64,000 bases of DNA, taken from contig NHNY01000008.1 of the NCBI GenBank assembly GCA_002786065.1, positions 434,001 to 498,000 of the forward strand, written 5' to 3'. A program made the position numbers and the translations under genes. Of the stretch, positions 23,512-33,718 are shown piece by piece. The notes under the pieces are model-generated. The model had not been told where the DNA came from, did not search any database, and saw only the letters and a program-made list of their open reading frames with translations. Positions within the stretch are counted from its first letter, which is position 1. Every line of letters begins with the position of its first letter. This DNA is from Microcyclospora pomicola. Its lineage: Eukaryota; Ascomycota; Dothideomycetes; Capnodiales.

Positions 23512-24954
23512 ATGAGTGATGCAGAGATCCATCAAGACGACTCTGTACGGCATGACTCGACACCGAAGCGATCCATGGGTCATGACGAAAAAGTGCTAGA
23601 GGTGGATTCTACTTCAACAGAAGGCACAACTCTAGTCCTGGACGGCCAGTATGATCCGCTGTTGTGGCCAGCTTGGCGAAAGTGGACCATAGTAACTGTG
23701 ATCTCTCTATCCGTGAGCCTGGATGTGTTTGCAACGCTCGCCATTATGCCAGCAGCACCAGCCGTGTTGAGGAGCTTCGGCATGTCGACTGATCTCTATT
23801 TGGTGCTGTTGATCTCCATCTGGGAGCTCGGCGAGGGGGTTGGTGCATTACTTTTCGCACCATGCTCTGAGCTCTTCGGTCGGTTCTGGATCTATCATGG
23901 CGGAAATCTCTGCTTCACAACGTTTCTTGTAGCTGGCTCCTTCAGTTCAAACATTTCGTCATTTCTGGCCTTTCGCTTCCTCTGTGGTCTAAGCAGCACT
24001 GCGCTGTTCCTTGGGCCAGCAATCATTGCAGACATCTTCCCCGAGGGACAGCGAGCAAGGGCACTGGCGGTCGACAACTTTATTTTACTGCCTTTTGCTG
24101 CTCTGGCGCCGACATATGGCGGGTTTGTTGCACAGAGGAGTAGCTGGCGCACATCGATATGGATCATCGCCATAATGTCTGGAGTTCTGACTCTCGCTGC
24201 TCTCCCACTCCTTCGAGAGACTTATAGACCACATCTTCAGAAGCGCTCCTCCCCAGAGGCCAGTCGGGAGGATGGTTGGTCACACGTGGTGCAGGCTTTT
24301 GTAAGACCTTTGCGGATGCTCATATTCGACCCATCGACTGCTATCGTGACAGTCTGTACGGCAGTCATATATGGAGCTAGCTACCTGGTTAACACGGTTC
24401 TCAGTCTTGTTATGGAGCAGCAATACGGCTTCACGGAGGGCGAGGCTGGACTCTGCTTTCTTGCAGCGACGATCGGTTGTATTATCACGCAATTCGGCTA
24501 CGGCGCAGTCGCAGATAGGGTTGCGAAAGCATTCGCCAACTCGGGGCTTACCGGTCCTGCTTCTCGACTACCCCCGTTGATGTTGAGTTGCGTTTTGTTC
24601 GCGGGAGGGATGATTCTCTTTGGCTGGACCATTCACTTCCATTGCCCTTGGATTACTCCCTTGCTTGGATTTGGCCTCTTACAGCTGGGTAACTGTCTTT
24701 CTTTGGTTGCCGCTGAGAACCTCCTTGTTGAACTTCACAGCGAGCATGGTGCATCGGCGCTTGGTGCTGGCGTTGCTCTGCGGGCATTCTCTGGTGCATT
24801 CCTCCCTCTTCTTGCTGGACCGCTGTACAGCCGGCTTGGGTATGGATGGGGCAATACTCTGCTGGGATTGGTTTGTCTACTGCCCCTGCCATTCCTTATT
24901 GCGTTGTTGTTCATGCCATCGATCAATCTGCACCCACGCAGCGTATCTAGGTAA
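23512..24954 (+). CDS. MFS transporter, DHA1-like
   Basis: Predicted 480-aa proton-coupled major facilitator of the fungal drug:H+ antiporter (DHA1) type, exporting small molecules or polyamines. A 55-residue hydrophilic N-terminus precedes about 12 membrane segments. Family landmarks are RKWTIVTVISLSVSLDVFAT (TM1), SELFGRFWIYHGGNLCF (motif A region), RFLCGLSSTALFLGPAIIAD (TM4) and LAPTYGGFVAQRSSWR (a variant of antiporter motif C). Start set at ATG 23512. The end is SVSR-TAA, but the stop overlaps a perfect GTAAGT, so a further 3' exon cannot be excluded. It lies next to two oxygenase genes, suggesting a shared metabolite. Substrate not predictable. Confidence 0.85.
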   Translation: MSDAEIHQDDSVRHDSTPKRSMGHDEKVLEVDSTSTEGTTLVLDGQYDPLLWPAWRKWTIVTVISLSVSLDVFATLAIMPAAPAVLRSFGMSTDLYLVLLISIWELGEGVGALLFAPCSELFGRFWIYHGGNLCFTTFLVAGSFSSNISSFLAFRFLCGLSSTALFLGPAIIADIFPEGQRARALAVDNFILLPFAALAPTYGGFVAQRSSWRTSIWIIAIMSGVLTLAALPLLRETYRPHLQKRSSPEASREDGWSHVVQAFVRPLRMLIFDPSTAIVTVCTAVIYGASYLVNTVLSLVMEQQYGFTEGEAGLCFLAATIGCIITQFGYGAVADRVAKAFANSGLTGPASRLPPLMLSCVLFAGGMILFGWTIHFHCPWITPLLGFGLLQLGNCLSLVAAENLLVELHSEHGASALGAGVALRAFSGAFLPLLAGPLYSRLGYGWGNTLLGLVCLLPLPFLIALLFMPSINLHPRSVSR

Positions 24955-25236
24955 GTATGGTCAGTACTTGGAAGCACATTATTCACGAACATGGAACGGC
25001 TTGGTAAACCATCTAGAACGACTCTACAAATGTTTAAGGGCCACAGAACTGGCTCAATGCGGTCAACTTGATTCTTTCCAACCGATAGTGGTAATACAAT
25101 GGATCCAAACTCGTCACAGACAATGTGTTGGCCAGTTCGTACATGAAAACATCGAACCATAAGGACAAACTTCTTACACGTCTACGAATTTGATGTTTGT
25201 ATCCATCATTCCCACCACAGCAGATGTACCATCATC

Positions 25237-26167
25237 TCAGAAATAAACAAATGCTCGGATCTCGACGCTCTCACGACCTCGAGCACCCTCAGACGGAAGC
25301 GGAAAAGAACAATGGGGAACTCCTGCGCAGTGCATCAGTCAGGTTCAGCTGTATATCAGTTTCCGACCTACCCATCTCAGCATCAGAGCTGGCCTGGCGA
25401 AATAGCCAGACCTCATCGTCCATCTGATCACTCAGATAGATCCACTTCTGATGCGGACTGTGGTGGAGCTGCATATTCTCGTTGAATTGTCCATTCGTGA
25501 TGATGTGGTTGCGAAGTACATCATGGTCAGCCATCGAGTCTGGTCGGCATAATGTCAATGGCCAATCTCGCAGAGGCCCATGAAGTGGCTTCCACGCACT
25601 AACTCTTGTCAGTCCACGCTGCGCCTCATTTGCCTGAATGTACTGACTTGACATGCACCCATTTGCCTTTGAGTAGCTGTGCAGCATCAGGATGGAGAAT
25701 TGGTATCTTGACGCATGCCTCATCATAGGTGGTATCGATGTGTGGACGCAGAGCTGGTTGCATATTGGTTGTGTTGATGGCGGAGACTGGAAACCCATGG
25801 TCTCGTCGTCGCACCTGCTGGGATCAGAAGTGTGTTTGAAAAAGCCGAGTCTGCATGGCCGAACCTGAGCATCGAACACCTGTATACTGTCCGCCCCTAG
25901 CCGCTCGAGGATTGCTGTGGCTAGTTCAGAGCAGTATTGCTGTTCGACTTTGTTTTTGTCGTCGAAATCACTACGAGTGAGTGAAGTCTTGAACTTGAGT
26001 ACTTCCATCCCGGTGGTCTCGAATGTCAGAGACGATTCTTCTCCACGAGTGTCTTCGACCGTGACCGAGATGGTTTCAGTTTTGAAGGCTGGCGAGGAGC
26101 CAGTGGTATAGGACCCACCCAACTGCTCTGACCGCTTTACGAAAGGCATAGATGTTGTGACGGACAT
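25237..26167 (-). CDS. CmcJ/AsaB-like oxygenase (paralog 1)
   Basis: Predicted 260-aa member of the fungal family annotated as CmcJ-like, AsaB or GA4-desaturase-related hydroxylase/desaturase, found in secondary-metabolite loci. Four exons: 26167-25865, 25814-25648, 25598-25372, 25322-25237, with introns of 50, 49 and 49 nt. Landmarks in order: ADSIQVFDAQ-VRRRDHGFP, the RPHIDTT site (putative metal-binding HxD), NAWKPLHGPLRDWPLTLC, the W-Y/I-LSDQ..DEVWLFRQ block and a C-terminal GRESVEIRAFVYF. It has the same plan as the gene at 28109-29230, including an exon of exactly 227 nt, so they are duplicates. The N-terminus is shorter than in many family members. Substrate unknown. Confidence 0.85.
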
Positions 26168-26375
26168 CGTGAATCGTGCGAGAATTGCAGCGAATGTTCC
26201 AGACAGGACTGAAAGTTTTCGTAACAGTGGGAGTGTGGTAGACCCCGTCTTCAGCTCCAGTATCGGAGCCCCTCTTCGTACGTTCGCGATCTGACTTTAG
26301 AAACCTGGCAGTCCTGCTGCATACACTCCTGCCGCGGTTCCGGTGGTCCATAGTGCACTTTCGTCAGCGCGAAAG

Positions 26376-26636
26376 CTATACGAAGTGGTATCCGGAGTGA
26401 TCCTGGTTCATGCAATCCTTCTGCACTTGCTGCAGGTCTAGACTTGCTTCAACCAGCGCCGATCGATGTACTCCGTTTGAAGTGGCATCACCGATCATGC
26501 TGCGGAGAGACGTGGCTTGCTTGGAGGTCAAGAGCGACACGGGACGAACCTGGTCATGCATTCCATCTTCATACTTTGTTAGCCCTGCTGCACTGTCATC
26601 AGCGACGATGTAAGCATTTTGGTTCGAGCGTAGACA
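26376..26636 (-). CDS. Possible small gene or exon, low support
   Basis: Open minus-strand frame of about 86 codons with coding-like composition, ending QQVQKDCMNQDHSGYHFV. The only internal Met far enough upstream is MHDQVRPV near 26561, and no clean upstream exon was found. Its C-terminus resembles that of the tiny gene just upstream (26675-26849), which suggests a local duplication. Function unknown; it could be a relic. Confidence 0.25.
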   Translation of the reverse strand, partial: CLRSNQNAYIVADDSAAGLTKYEDGMHDQVRPVSLLTSKQATSLRSMIGDATSNGVHRSALVEASLDLQQVQKDCMNQDHSGYHFV

Positions 26637-26735
26637 CTACCCGTTACAAGAAGAGGGGTTGATCGCATTGACAATCACCCCAACAAAAAGTCATCCTGGT
26701 TCATGGACTCCTTCTGCATGTTCGGCAGCTTGCGG
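26399..26735. repeat. Three degenerate copies of a local motif, about 147 bp apart
   Basis: Copies begin near 26399 (ATCCTGGTTCATGCAATCCT), 26547 (AACCTGGTCATGCATTCCAT) and 26694 (ATCCTGGTTCATGGACTCCT). Outer copies match best and continue with a shared CTTCTGCA. Regular spacing suggests an old tandem duplication of about 147 bp. Confidence 0.45.
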
Positions 26736-26849
26736 TGCGTCTTGAGTCTATAGGAAGCTGCAATGTGTAGAATGTACTCAGACTTACCTTACTGTTATCA
26801 AGGCAAGTCGGCTGAGCCGAGAGTTGGGCTGGTACCCATGGAACATCAT
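26675..26849 (-). CDS. Possible 44-aa microprotein gene, two exons
   Basis: ATG at 26849 opens MMFHGYQPNSRLSRLALITV. A 40-nt intron (26787-26748, perfect GTAAGT donor, CCTATAG acceptor) keeps frame into an exon ending MQKESMNQDDFLLG at 26675. Forty nucleotides is short for this genome, which lowers confidence. The C-terminal motif MQK-x-SMNQD recurs as VQK-x-CMNQD in the frame ending at 26376. No signal peptide. It lies between the two oxygenase paralogs. Confidence 0.3.
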
Positions 26850-27432
26850 GCGTTCACAGATAAGATCCCGTAAGCTGTCAGCAACTGATGTGTTGATGCT
26901 TCTTGAGTCTCGCTGCGGGTTATGCCGCATTGATCGCTAGCTCCTGCGATATGATCTGTATACATGCTTGTCGTACTGCTCGTGCTGTCGTCACGGATTG
27001 TTGTGCAAAGAACAATATAATGGAGAGCCATGATAATAAGTATGACTGTCCAGAACAACTCAGAGGACATGAGAAAGATCCGATCGCTGGCGACCTCCGG
27101 ATGTGCTGACAAATATCATGGTGGTGGTATTGTCGTTGTCGAGGGTAGATACATGTATCTGCTTGTATCACAGCAGGGGTTGCGCCCCTGGTTGGGTACA
27201 CCCCTTGTTCTTCCAATACTCCGGACGTTGTAACCATAGCTGTAGCTATAGAACCGGGCGATAGGAAGACATCAAGCTGGTGTGGAGGGCGATTCAAGTG
27301 AGGTCCGAGCACAGCCTGGACAAGCATAAATATCTGCTCGTCTCCCACACTTTCACTCTTCTCCTCTTCATCACATTCCAAGCAAACATTAAAACACGAA
27401 CATCAACAATCAACAATCAAGCTCAGACAAAC

Positions 27433-27670
27433 ATGCCTGCCCAAACTCTCGAACAGCCATGGAAGAACGTCGCCAACTCGGCACGTCTCCAGCTCGACGG
27501 CTCTGAGGGAAGCACCTGGCTCGACACCCTTGGCGATGACAAGGAAAATCTCGTCTTGTCCACTGCCCACTGCATCCAGGCCAAAGTCAACATGAACTTG
27601 ATCGTGTATGTCCACTGCGTCCTACTAGCAACGTTAGCTAACCCTTTGCAGCTCCAAGAAGCAGAAGTAA
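27433..27670 (+). CDS. Small protein, 63 aa, two exons
   Basis: Exon 1 (27433-27605) opens MPAQTLEQPWKNVANSARLQ; exon 2 (27652-27670) encodes only SKKQK and the stop. The 46-nt intron has GTATGT donor, a perfect CTAAC branch and TTTGCAG acceptor, so splicing is well supported. The protein is hydrophilic with one Cys and a basic tail. No signal peptide or membrane segment. A TATA-like CATAAATA lies about 105 bp upstream at 27325 and the leader is A/C-rich. It lies between the two oxygenase paralogs but nothing ties it to them except position. Family not recognised. Confidence 0.55.
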
Positions 27671-28023
27671 GCGGCGGCATGGGGGGGACAGTGGGGGAAA
27701 TAGCAGTGGGGAGGAGTGTGGTGGAGCAAGGCCTCGGTGAAGAGACATCCCTGCTACACCGGTGGTGTGGAGATAGGTGAAGGTTGCAGTCTCCAGTAGC
27801 AGTTTATAATCCCAGAAAATGGTAGATCATTCTACCCCCAGACGGATGTCGTGTTGAATGTAATGTCCTGAACTTATGATCGTACCCCTCTTAGCCTAAG
27901 CTATGCTCCGTGCTTGTATCGATGCTGATGTTCACAAGACTAATGCCAGGCCAAGTCAATCCTCTGCATTGCCACGGGAGATAACCATGTGAGGGGGCTG
28001 TCGGAACTAGAGGAGTGACACCT
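27671..28023. other. Intergenic
   Basis: About 350 bp before the TATA element of the next oxygenase gene. It includes the probable 3' UTR of the 63-aa gene. No other gene is supported. Confidence 0.55.
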
Positions 28024-28030
28024 TATATAA
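28024..28030 (+). promoter_or_regulatory. TATA box of oxygenase paralog 2
   Basis: TATATAA inside the palindrome CCTTATATAAGG (28021-28032), 79 bp before the ATG at 28109. Position and sequence suit a strong, regulated TATA promoter. Confidence 0.5.
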
Positions 28031-28058
28031 GGCCGACCTCCCGCAAAGCAGTCCTTGC

Positions 28059-28098
28059 AACTCTTCATCCACTTTACCCAACGTAACTCTTCATCCAC
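28059..28098 (+). repeat. 14-bp direct repeat in the 5' leader
   Basis: AACTCTTCATCCAC occurs exactly at 28059-28072 and again at 28085-28098, just before the start codon at 28109. This looks like a recent small tandem duplication of leader sequence. Confidence 0.8.
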
Positions 28099-28108
28099 CT
28101 GACCAAAC

Positions 28109-29230
28109 ATGACCGTCACCACAGACATTTCATACCTCGACCATGCCGAGCTTTACAAGACTGAGAAGCCATATGAAGCTGACTACCATGCCGAAGGGTT
28201 GCCATATAGCAACTTCAAGACGAACCTTGTGAAAAACGTCAAAGTCAGCGACATGCGGGCAGCGAAGCATGCCTTTTGGAAGGATGGCTTCGATGTGGCT
28301 CGATTGACTTGCTCCATGACATATGACGACTGGGCCGACCAGTCAGCAGTACAAAGCAAGTATTGTGCTGAGCTAGGCGAACACCTCATCTCACAGCTTG
28401 GCGCGAGCGCAGTGCAAGCGTTCGAGGCGGTGGTAAGTCGTCCATTTTGGGTTGAAAACCGAGTTGGCTGACAAAACAGGTGCGGCGTCGTCACGTCTCA
28501 TTCCCAGATGGCAAATATGATCGCAACATTCGCGACCAGCCAGCTATGCGTCCACACGTTGGTATGTAATGTGTGATATCATATTCAAGTAGACCAACCA
28601 TTCCACAAACCAAGCGAGGCTATGCATCACCACCCACAGCCACAGATCAAAGCCAAGATTGGCAAACAGTTCCGAAGCCTCGCTGACTTTTTAGATGCCT
28701 CTCCTACTCAGACTCAGGACAGAGTAGACTTCCTCGCTGCAGGGACGCAGTTTGAGAACTGGAAAGGAGGATGGATGTTCGTCAAGTAGGTAAAGACGAT
28801 GCTTTGTATGTGGATCATGCTGATGTCACCAGCACATGGAAACCTCTTCGCGGACCACTTCGTGACTGGCCACTTGCGCTTTGCTCGCCGCAGAGCGTGA
28901 AGGGCGAGGATCTGATGGCGGCCGACAATGTGCGAGGAGATGAATTTGCCGAGAATCAACTCCTTTGTGCTGGCGAGAGCCATGAATGGTGGTACCTGAA
29001 AGATCAGGAGGCTTCTGAAATCTTGTTGTTCCGCCAGGCAGATTCTGATGGGAATAGAGGTAAGTATGCCTGCTCGAGTGGACTGATCGAGAGCAAATTG
29101 GCTAATTGGGTCAGGTGTGCCGCACGTTGCTATTCGACTACCGGAGAGCGAGGCAGACGTACAGGCTCGAGAGAGTATTGAGGTTAGGTACATCGCTTGG
29201 TTCGAAGGGTCGCTGCCAAAAGCGGGATGA
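28109..29230 (+). CDS. CmcJ/AsaB-like oxygenase (paralog 2)
   Basis: Predicted 279-aa fungal oxygenase of the same family as the gene at 25237-26167. Five exons: 28109-28432, 28480-28561, 28695-28785, 28833-29059, 29115-29230. Landmarks: the N-terminal VKVSDMRAAKHAFW block, SAVQAFEAV-VRRRH, RPHVD (putative HxD metal site), NTWKPLRGPLRDWPLALC, WWYLKDQEASEILLFRQADSD and ARESIEVRYIAWF. Intron 2 (133 nt, GTATGT donor, CTGAC-TTTTTAG acceptor) falls inside the HVD site and is absent from paralog 1. With it removed, the spacing from HxD to NxWKPL equals that of paralog 1 exactly. The protein keeps the longer N-terminal block that paralog 1 lacks. Likely acts on a small metabolite with the MFS transporter nearby. 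Confidence 0.87.
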
Positions 29231-30624
29231 CGCAGAAGGAACCGTATTTGCAATGTTGCCGCCATACTGTTGATGGGTTTATGTAGTGTCGCGAACACGC
29301 GAGGGTACTGAGTAGACACTCGCCTTGAATATCAAGCCTGCACTAACTTCCGAGGTAAATTCCATCCGTTTGTCTCTTCATGTAGACATACACGTACGTT
29401 CCTGCTACTTCACGAGTTGTGTCCTCTTCGCAACTTCACACCCCGGCGGAAGATACCCGTCAGTGTTAGCAGCTTCCACGCATCATGTCACTACACCCGC
29501 TTGAATGTCTTGCCTAGCATAAACAACTGTCTAACCCACACGAGACATGAAGACGTGCGACAGGATTGGAAATATCCGACTTCGAGGGCGCATGTAAGCT
29601 CAACTATTATGCGATTAATCAAATACTGATATAATGCAGGGCACATATATTGTGAGATGCGTACCCGCGGTGAACGCTGTTAAAGATCGGATCGACATCC
29701 GGGTCGGCTGGCCATTTCATTCGAGACCTCCAAGCGACACAAGCATCTTCTGCTATACAATGCGCAAGGTCGAAGTGATAGGCGTCGAATGGCGCGATCA
29801 AGTCGGGCCAGCATAGCGATACAGGTGGCGACAAGACTATTACGAGCCTGCTCAAAGGTACATTGGAGATTATCCAGCGAATGTTGCGAGATGCGTCTGT
29901 CTACGCTGGCGCTTCGTCAAGGGTTGGCTAGTAACATGTCTCTCTACCGATCCGCTCCACAAAGTTCGCCTTCGTAGAATGAAGATGCGATGAGGTTGGT
30001 AGGGCAGGTAATTCCACATTTGTGCCGCGACACTGATATGAGACTATCGTGCCGCTAACGTCCTAGAGCAAAGATCAGAGATTGCCTAGTCTGGTCTCGA
30101 TACTAGTATTGTCTGCGCATGAAATGGGCCACAACATACGGGAGCGAGAATAAAGGCTGGGAAAGTGTCTATTGAGGGCTGTGATTCGGGTTTTGGGAGC
30201 AATAGGCGACCATGATTTCGTGGCTCCATTTGCCCACTCCGATAGACATGGAAGGAAAAGGTAGGTACTAGTAGCAAGGTTGCCGATGACACTACTTTTC
30301 GTCGTGATTCAGGGGGCGACAGGTAGGCACTGATCGCGCACCTCGTTCAACGATATATTTCACCCATTGTAATGTGCAGTGATTACTGGTATGTCTTTCT
30401 ACATGCGATGGTTACCTTACCTGAGAGTGTCTCGACGCACGGGCCATGTTGGCCTCAGGCCAATAGTTCTATCACAGAGGCAAGACAGCGCGATTGTATA
30501 GGTACTATTCTTAGAATTCATGCGCGGATCAGCTGCGTGAGTCCGTCGATGCCCACGAGGCAGCTATCCAACGGTGCACCTCCATCCATGACGATCTCCC
30601 TACGCAGTTTTAGTCGCGCTCAGA
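29231..30624. other. Intergenic
   Basis: About 1.4 kb. Around 29630-29970 a plus-strand frame with one internal stop has slightly protein-like composition (RYIGDYPANVAR) but no family match. Nothing else is supported. Confidence 0.5.
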
Positions 30625-32502
30625 ATGGTGACACTGCTGGATCTGCCGGTCGAGATCTTGCAAGAAATATGCGGGTATATGGACCAGCGCAGTCTTTGCA
30701 ATTTGTCCATGGTTAGCAGAGAGTGCTGCAATTTCACGCTTGCCATGAGATGTCAGACCATAGCCGTCCCATTCATTCCAAAGGCTGCTGACTTCCACTT
30801 GTGGACTGCGCGTGTGGAAGCGTCCTTGCTCGCTCGGCAAACCGCCAAATACGTCCGTCGGCTGCTGGTGAGAGGGTTCGAGCGCCGTAACGCTTTTCAC
30901 CACCAAGCTCGGAGGAATGAACAACGTCCTCAAACCGGGTTAACTGATTACTGCAGTGATACCAGCAGTATAGAAGAAGAGAGGGCTGTTTGGGAGTCCT
31001 TAGCGGCTCTGGTCCGTCTCCTGCCTTCCCTGACCGACTTGGTCTGGTCCCATCAGGCACAATTCCCGCCATGTCTCCTGAACACCCTTCACGAATCGAT
31101 ACCCCATTGCAGACTCCACCTTGAGACATTCCATTTACCAAGTCTAATAACGCCAAGAGTCTCAGCTAAACGACCCCGTGTAAGCCCGTACGAGCTTGCA
31201 CTCATCACTTCGCCATGCTTGCATCGTATCAAGCTTGAGTATCAGGACCTGGATGTCGGTGGCAATGATGACTACCATTTGGATGCTGTTGATCTCATGG
31301 TCGCTGGTGTCACTCCCTGCCTGAAAGAAGTAGCTATCTCTCAGACCTTTGCGCCGAGTTCGCCGGGCCATCACTTTGCGTTGGGATTTCCCCGTCAATC
31401 ATGGAACGGCGGTGGCATACCACATCCATCGATTGTCAAGCGTGGGAGGTTGATCTCCTTGGAGGATAGTCAAACGGAGGGACTTGGATGTCTGAAGGAC
31501 TGGGCTAGGAAGATCGATTGTTCTGCTCTACGAACTCTACGCTTACCCACGACAGCACACCGAACGTCTACAAGTGACCTGCGATGGGCGACACAAGAGA
31601 TCGCATTTTCTTCTTTGAAAACCCTCGAAATGAGCCTCGCTCGTGATACTTGGGCAGATCCAGACGAGGATCCATATATCAGTATTGCCAATTCTTTTTT
31701 CGACTCGTTACCTGCCCTGAGAGATTTGCATCTGGATAGGTGTCCAGTAGGACTTCTTACGCCGATCATGGTTGGTCATGGAGAAACACTCCAGCGCTTG
31801 TGTCTTTCAAGCCTTGCTGATGGGTTGACTGCCGATTCACAAGTTATCCAGAGCATTCACACTCATTGCCCTGCTCTCCATGATCTGACTCTTCCCATCC
31901 GCCGGACTTATGGTGACGCACAAGAGGTCGCAATCTATCGAGCTCTCGGTCAGGGCAGAAGACTACAGCGAGTCAAGTTGATTCTTGACTGTTCGTGTCC
32001 TCTACTCAGCCTTGATGGCGACAATGTATGGAAGTCATGGCCAGCTGCTAGCGACGGCATGCAGACGATACAGTCGGCCTACCCTAAGCGTCCAGTTGCA
32101 ATTTCGACTCTCGCGCAGCTTCTAATCAATTGTACCATTGATGACAAATTGCTGAGAGCTATCTTTCGCGCCATAAAAGGCAAGCAGGGATCAAAGACAT
32201 GTCATTTCGAAACTTTGGAAGTCCATGTCACTAACGCTGGCCATGTTCGAGATGCATGGCTGAACATCTTCAACGATGTAGGTGACGAGATCTGTCGGTC
32301 GCGGGTTTGTACGAGCCATCCAGACCCTAGTCGCTCCGATCAGCTGGATGTGGTAGACATCGACCATCGAAAGCGGACAGCACCGAGATGGTATTCGAGT
32401 CATGTTGACGAATTGCACGCAGCATTCCAGTCTATCTGGCCGTGCTCGGCAGAAAGCAGTTGGATGGAAACCTGGCATAGCTTCTCTATTGCAGACGTGT
32501 GA
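30625..32502 (+). CDS. F-box protein, 625 aa
   Basis: Single-exon gene. Residues 3-45 form an F-box (LLDLPVEILQEICGYMDQRS ... VSRECCNF), so it probably links Skp1/Cullin1 to targets. The rest, about 580 residues, has scattered Leu-rich stretches typical of fungal F-box proteins with degenerate leucine-rich repeats (LRDLHLDRCPVGLL; LQRLCLSSLADGL; LHDLTLPIRR). It has no WD repeats, unlike the F-box protein at 12677. Large lineage-expanded families of such proteins exist in ascomycetes and targets are mostly unknown. The start at MVTLLDLP places the F-box at the very N-terminus as usual. Confidence 0.8.
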   Translation: MVTLLDLPVEILQEICGYMDQRSLCNLSMVSRECCNFTLAMRCQTIAVPFIPKAADFHLWTARVEASLLARQTAKYVRRLLVRGFERRNAFHHQARRNEQRPQTGLTDYCSDTSSIEEERAVWESLAALVRLLPSLTDLVWSHQAQFPPCLLNTLHESIPHCRLHLETFHLPSLITPRVSAKRPRVSPYELALITSPCLHRIKLEYQDLDVGGNDDYHLDAVDLMVAGVTPCLKEVAISQTFAPSSPGHHFALGFPRQSWNGGGIPHPSIVKRGRLISLEDSQTEGLGCLKDWARKIDCSALRTLRLPTTAHRTSTSDLRWATQEIAFSSLKTLEMSLARDTWADPDEDPYISIANSFFDSLPALRDLHLDRCPVGLLTPIMVGHGETLQRLCLSSLADGLTADSQVIQSIHTHCPALHDLTLPIRRTYGDAQEVAIYRALGQGRRLQRVKLILDCSCPLLSLDGDNVWKSWPAASDGMQTIQSAYPKRPVAISTLAQLLINCTIDDKLLRAIFRAIKGKQGSKTCHFETLEVHVTNAGHVRDAWLNIFNDVGDEICRSRVCTSHPDPSRSDQLDVVDIDHRKRTAPRWYSSHVDELHAAFQSIWPCSAESSWMETWHSFSIADV

Positions 32503-33718
32503 ACATTGACCTGGTCTAATATTCCAAAGGTCATATGCTGTAGTCCGAAGCGGAGCTTAGAGCAAGCCAAATGATCGTGAGACTGAGGCAAAACAAGACA
32601 TGCAACAGCGGGGAATCGCGGTCGGACGCCCACCGTACTACTGAATCGGCCGTCGAGTGCTTGTCTATGGCACAACGAACGGGATGTTTCCCACCCACCC
32701 GAGCTTGACCGCGCTTAGTGGGTGACCACATCATCACGTACAGTCGCGCGCGGAGTACAAGCATTTCCTAGAGCGGTCTGCAGATGCAGTGCTAAGTTCT
32801 TCCGTCGCTGGGCCGGGCTAGCCCGCGGGGACTAGGGTATGCATATTTCAATTACAGGTCTTCCCTCAGCGCAGGCACGGCAGATTGCTCATGAATGTGC
32901 TAGATAGGTCGAAGATCGATCTATCAGGCATGACCATATCCCATCGACCCTGCTTATGCATCATCATCTCGAACGCTCGGCGAGAGCATCACGCTTAGCT
33001 TGACGAAGGTATCGCGGATCCTTTTTCCCCTCAGCCGTCTATAAATAAGCAGATAGTCGCCGCTCCTATCTCAACGGATCCTGCTATAATGTATCCTGCC
33101 CTGCTGAAATCCTTTCCAAAAGCCAGAAATCATGCAAATCGATGCACCGCAGGTAGTCACGGCTCTGATATTTCAGCAAATTGGACCATCTTTAATTTCG
33201 CAACATCTTTACTAGCTAGTGCTTTCAATGCTTCAAGGATTTCTGTGTGCTGGGAGTCCATCTTGTGTAGTTGTCTTTGTTATTTGATTCCAACCAGTAT
33301 GCCATCATAGTAGGAATCAATAGTCTAGGTAGAGGTCTGTTCTAGTGTAGAGATGGAAAGCTATCTCGAACTTGGTAACGCTAGCGCGTAGAATAATATT
33401 TATGTGCCGTAGTAGACTTTGCCTAGACCTTACGGCGCGAATATGTCGTCGTATCGAAACTTGGCGCTGTGGTGACGAGGTCTCGAGCAGGAAAAGCACG
33501 CACGTCAACACGGAGCTCACACGCCAGACCGTCACGCACTTCACCGGCAAAACATGGACGGACGATTGTGCAAGACATGGCACCTACCGGACGGGACATT
33601 GATTGTGCGATCGACTTGTGTTCCAGCATAGCTCGTATCGGAAATCTGCAGTCTTACGAGCTACACATTAGGCGCCCATTCATCACTTGGCAGCCTTGCC
33701 TTCAAAGCGGATGCTCTG
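32503..33718. other. Intergenic between convergent 3' ends
   Basis: About 1.2 kb. Small open frames on both strands show no coding features. I saw no inverted repeat ends or transposase-like segment. Confidence 0.55.

Noticed and set aside
28562-28592. A 31-nt intron in oxygenase paralog 2
   Set aside because: It keeps frame, but it is too short and leaves about 35 extra residues. The 133-nt alternative ends in a perfect CTGAC-TTTTTAG site and gives spacing identical to paralog 1.
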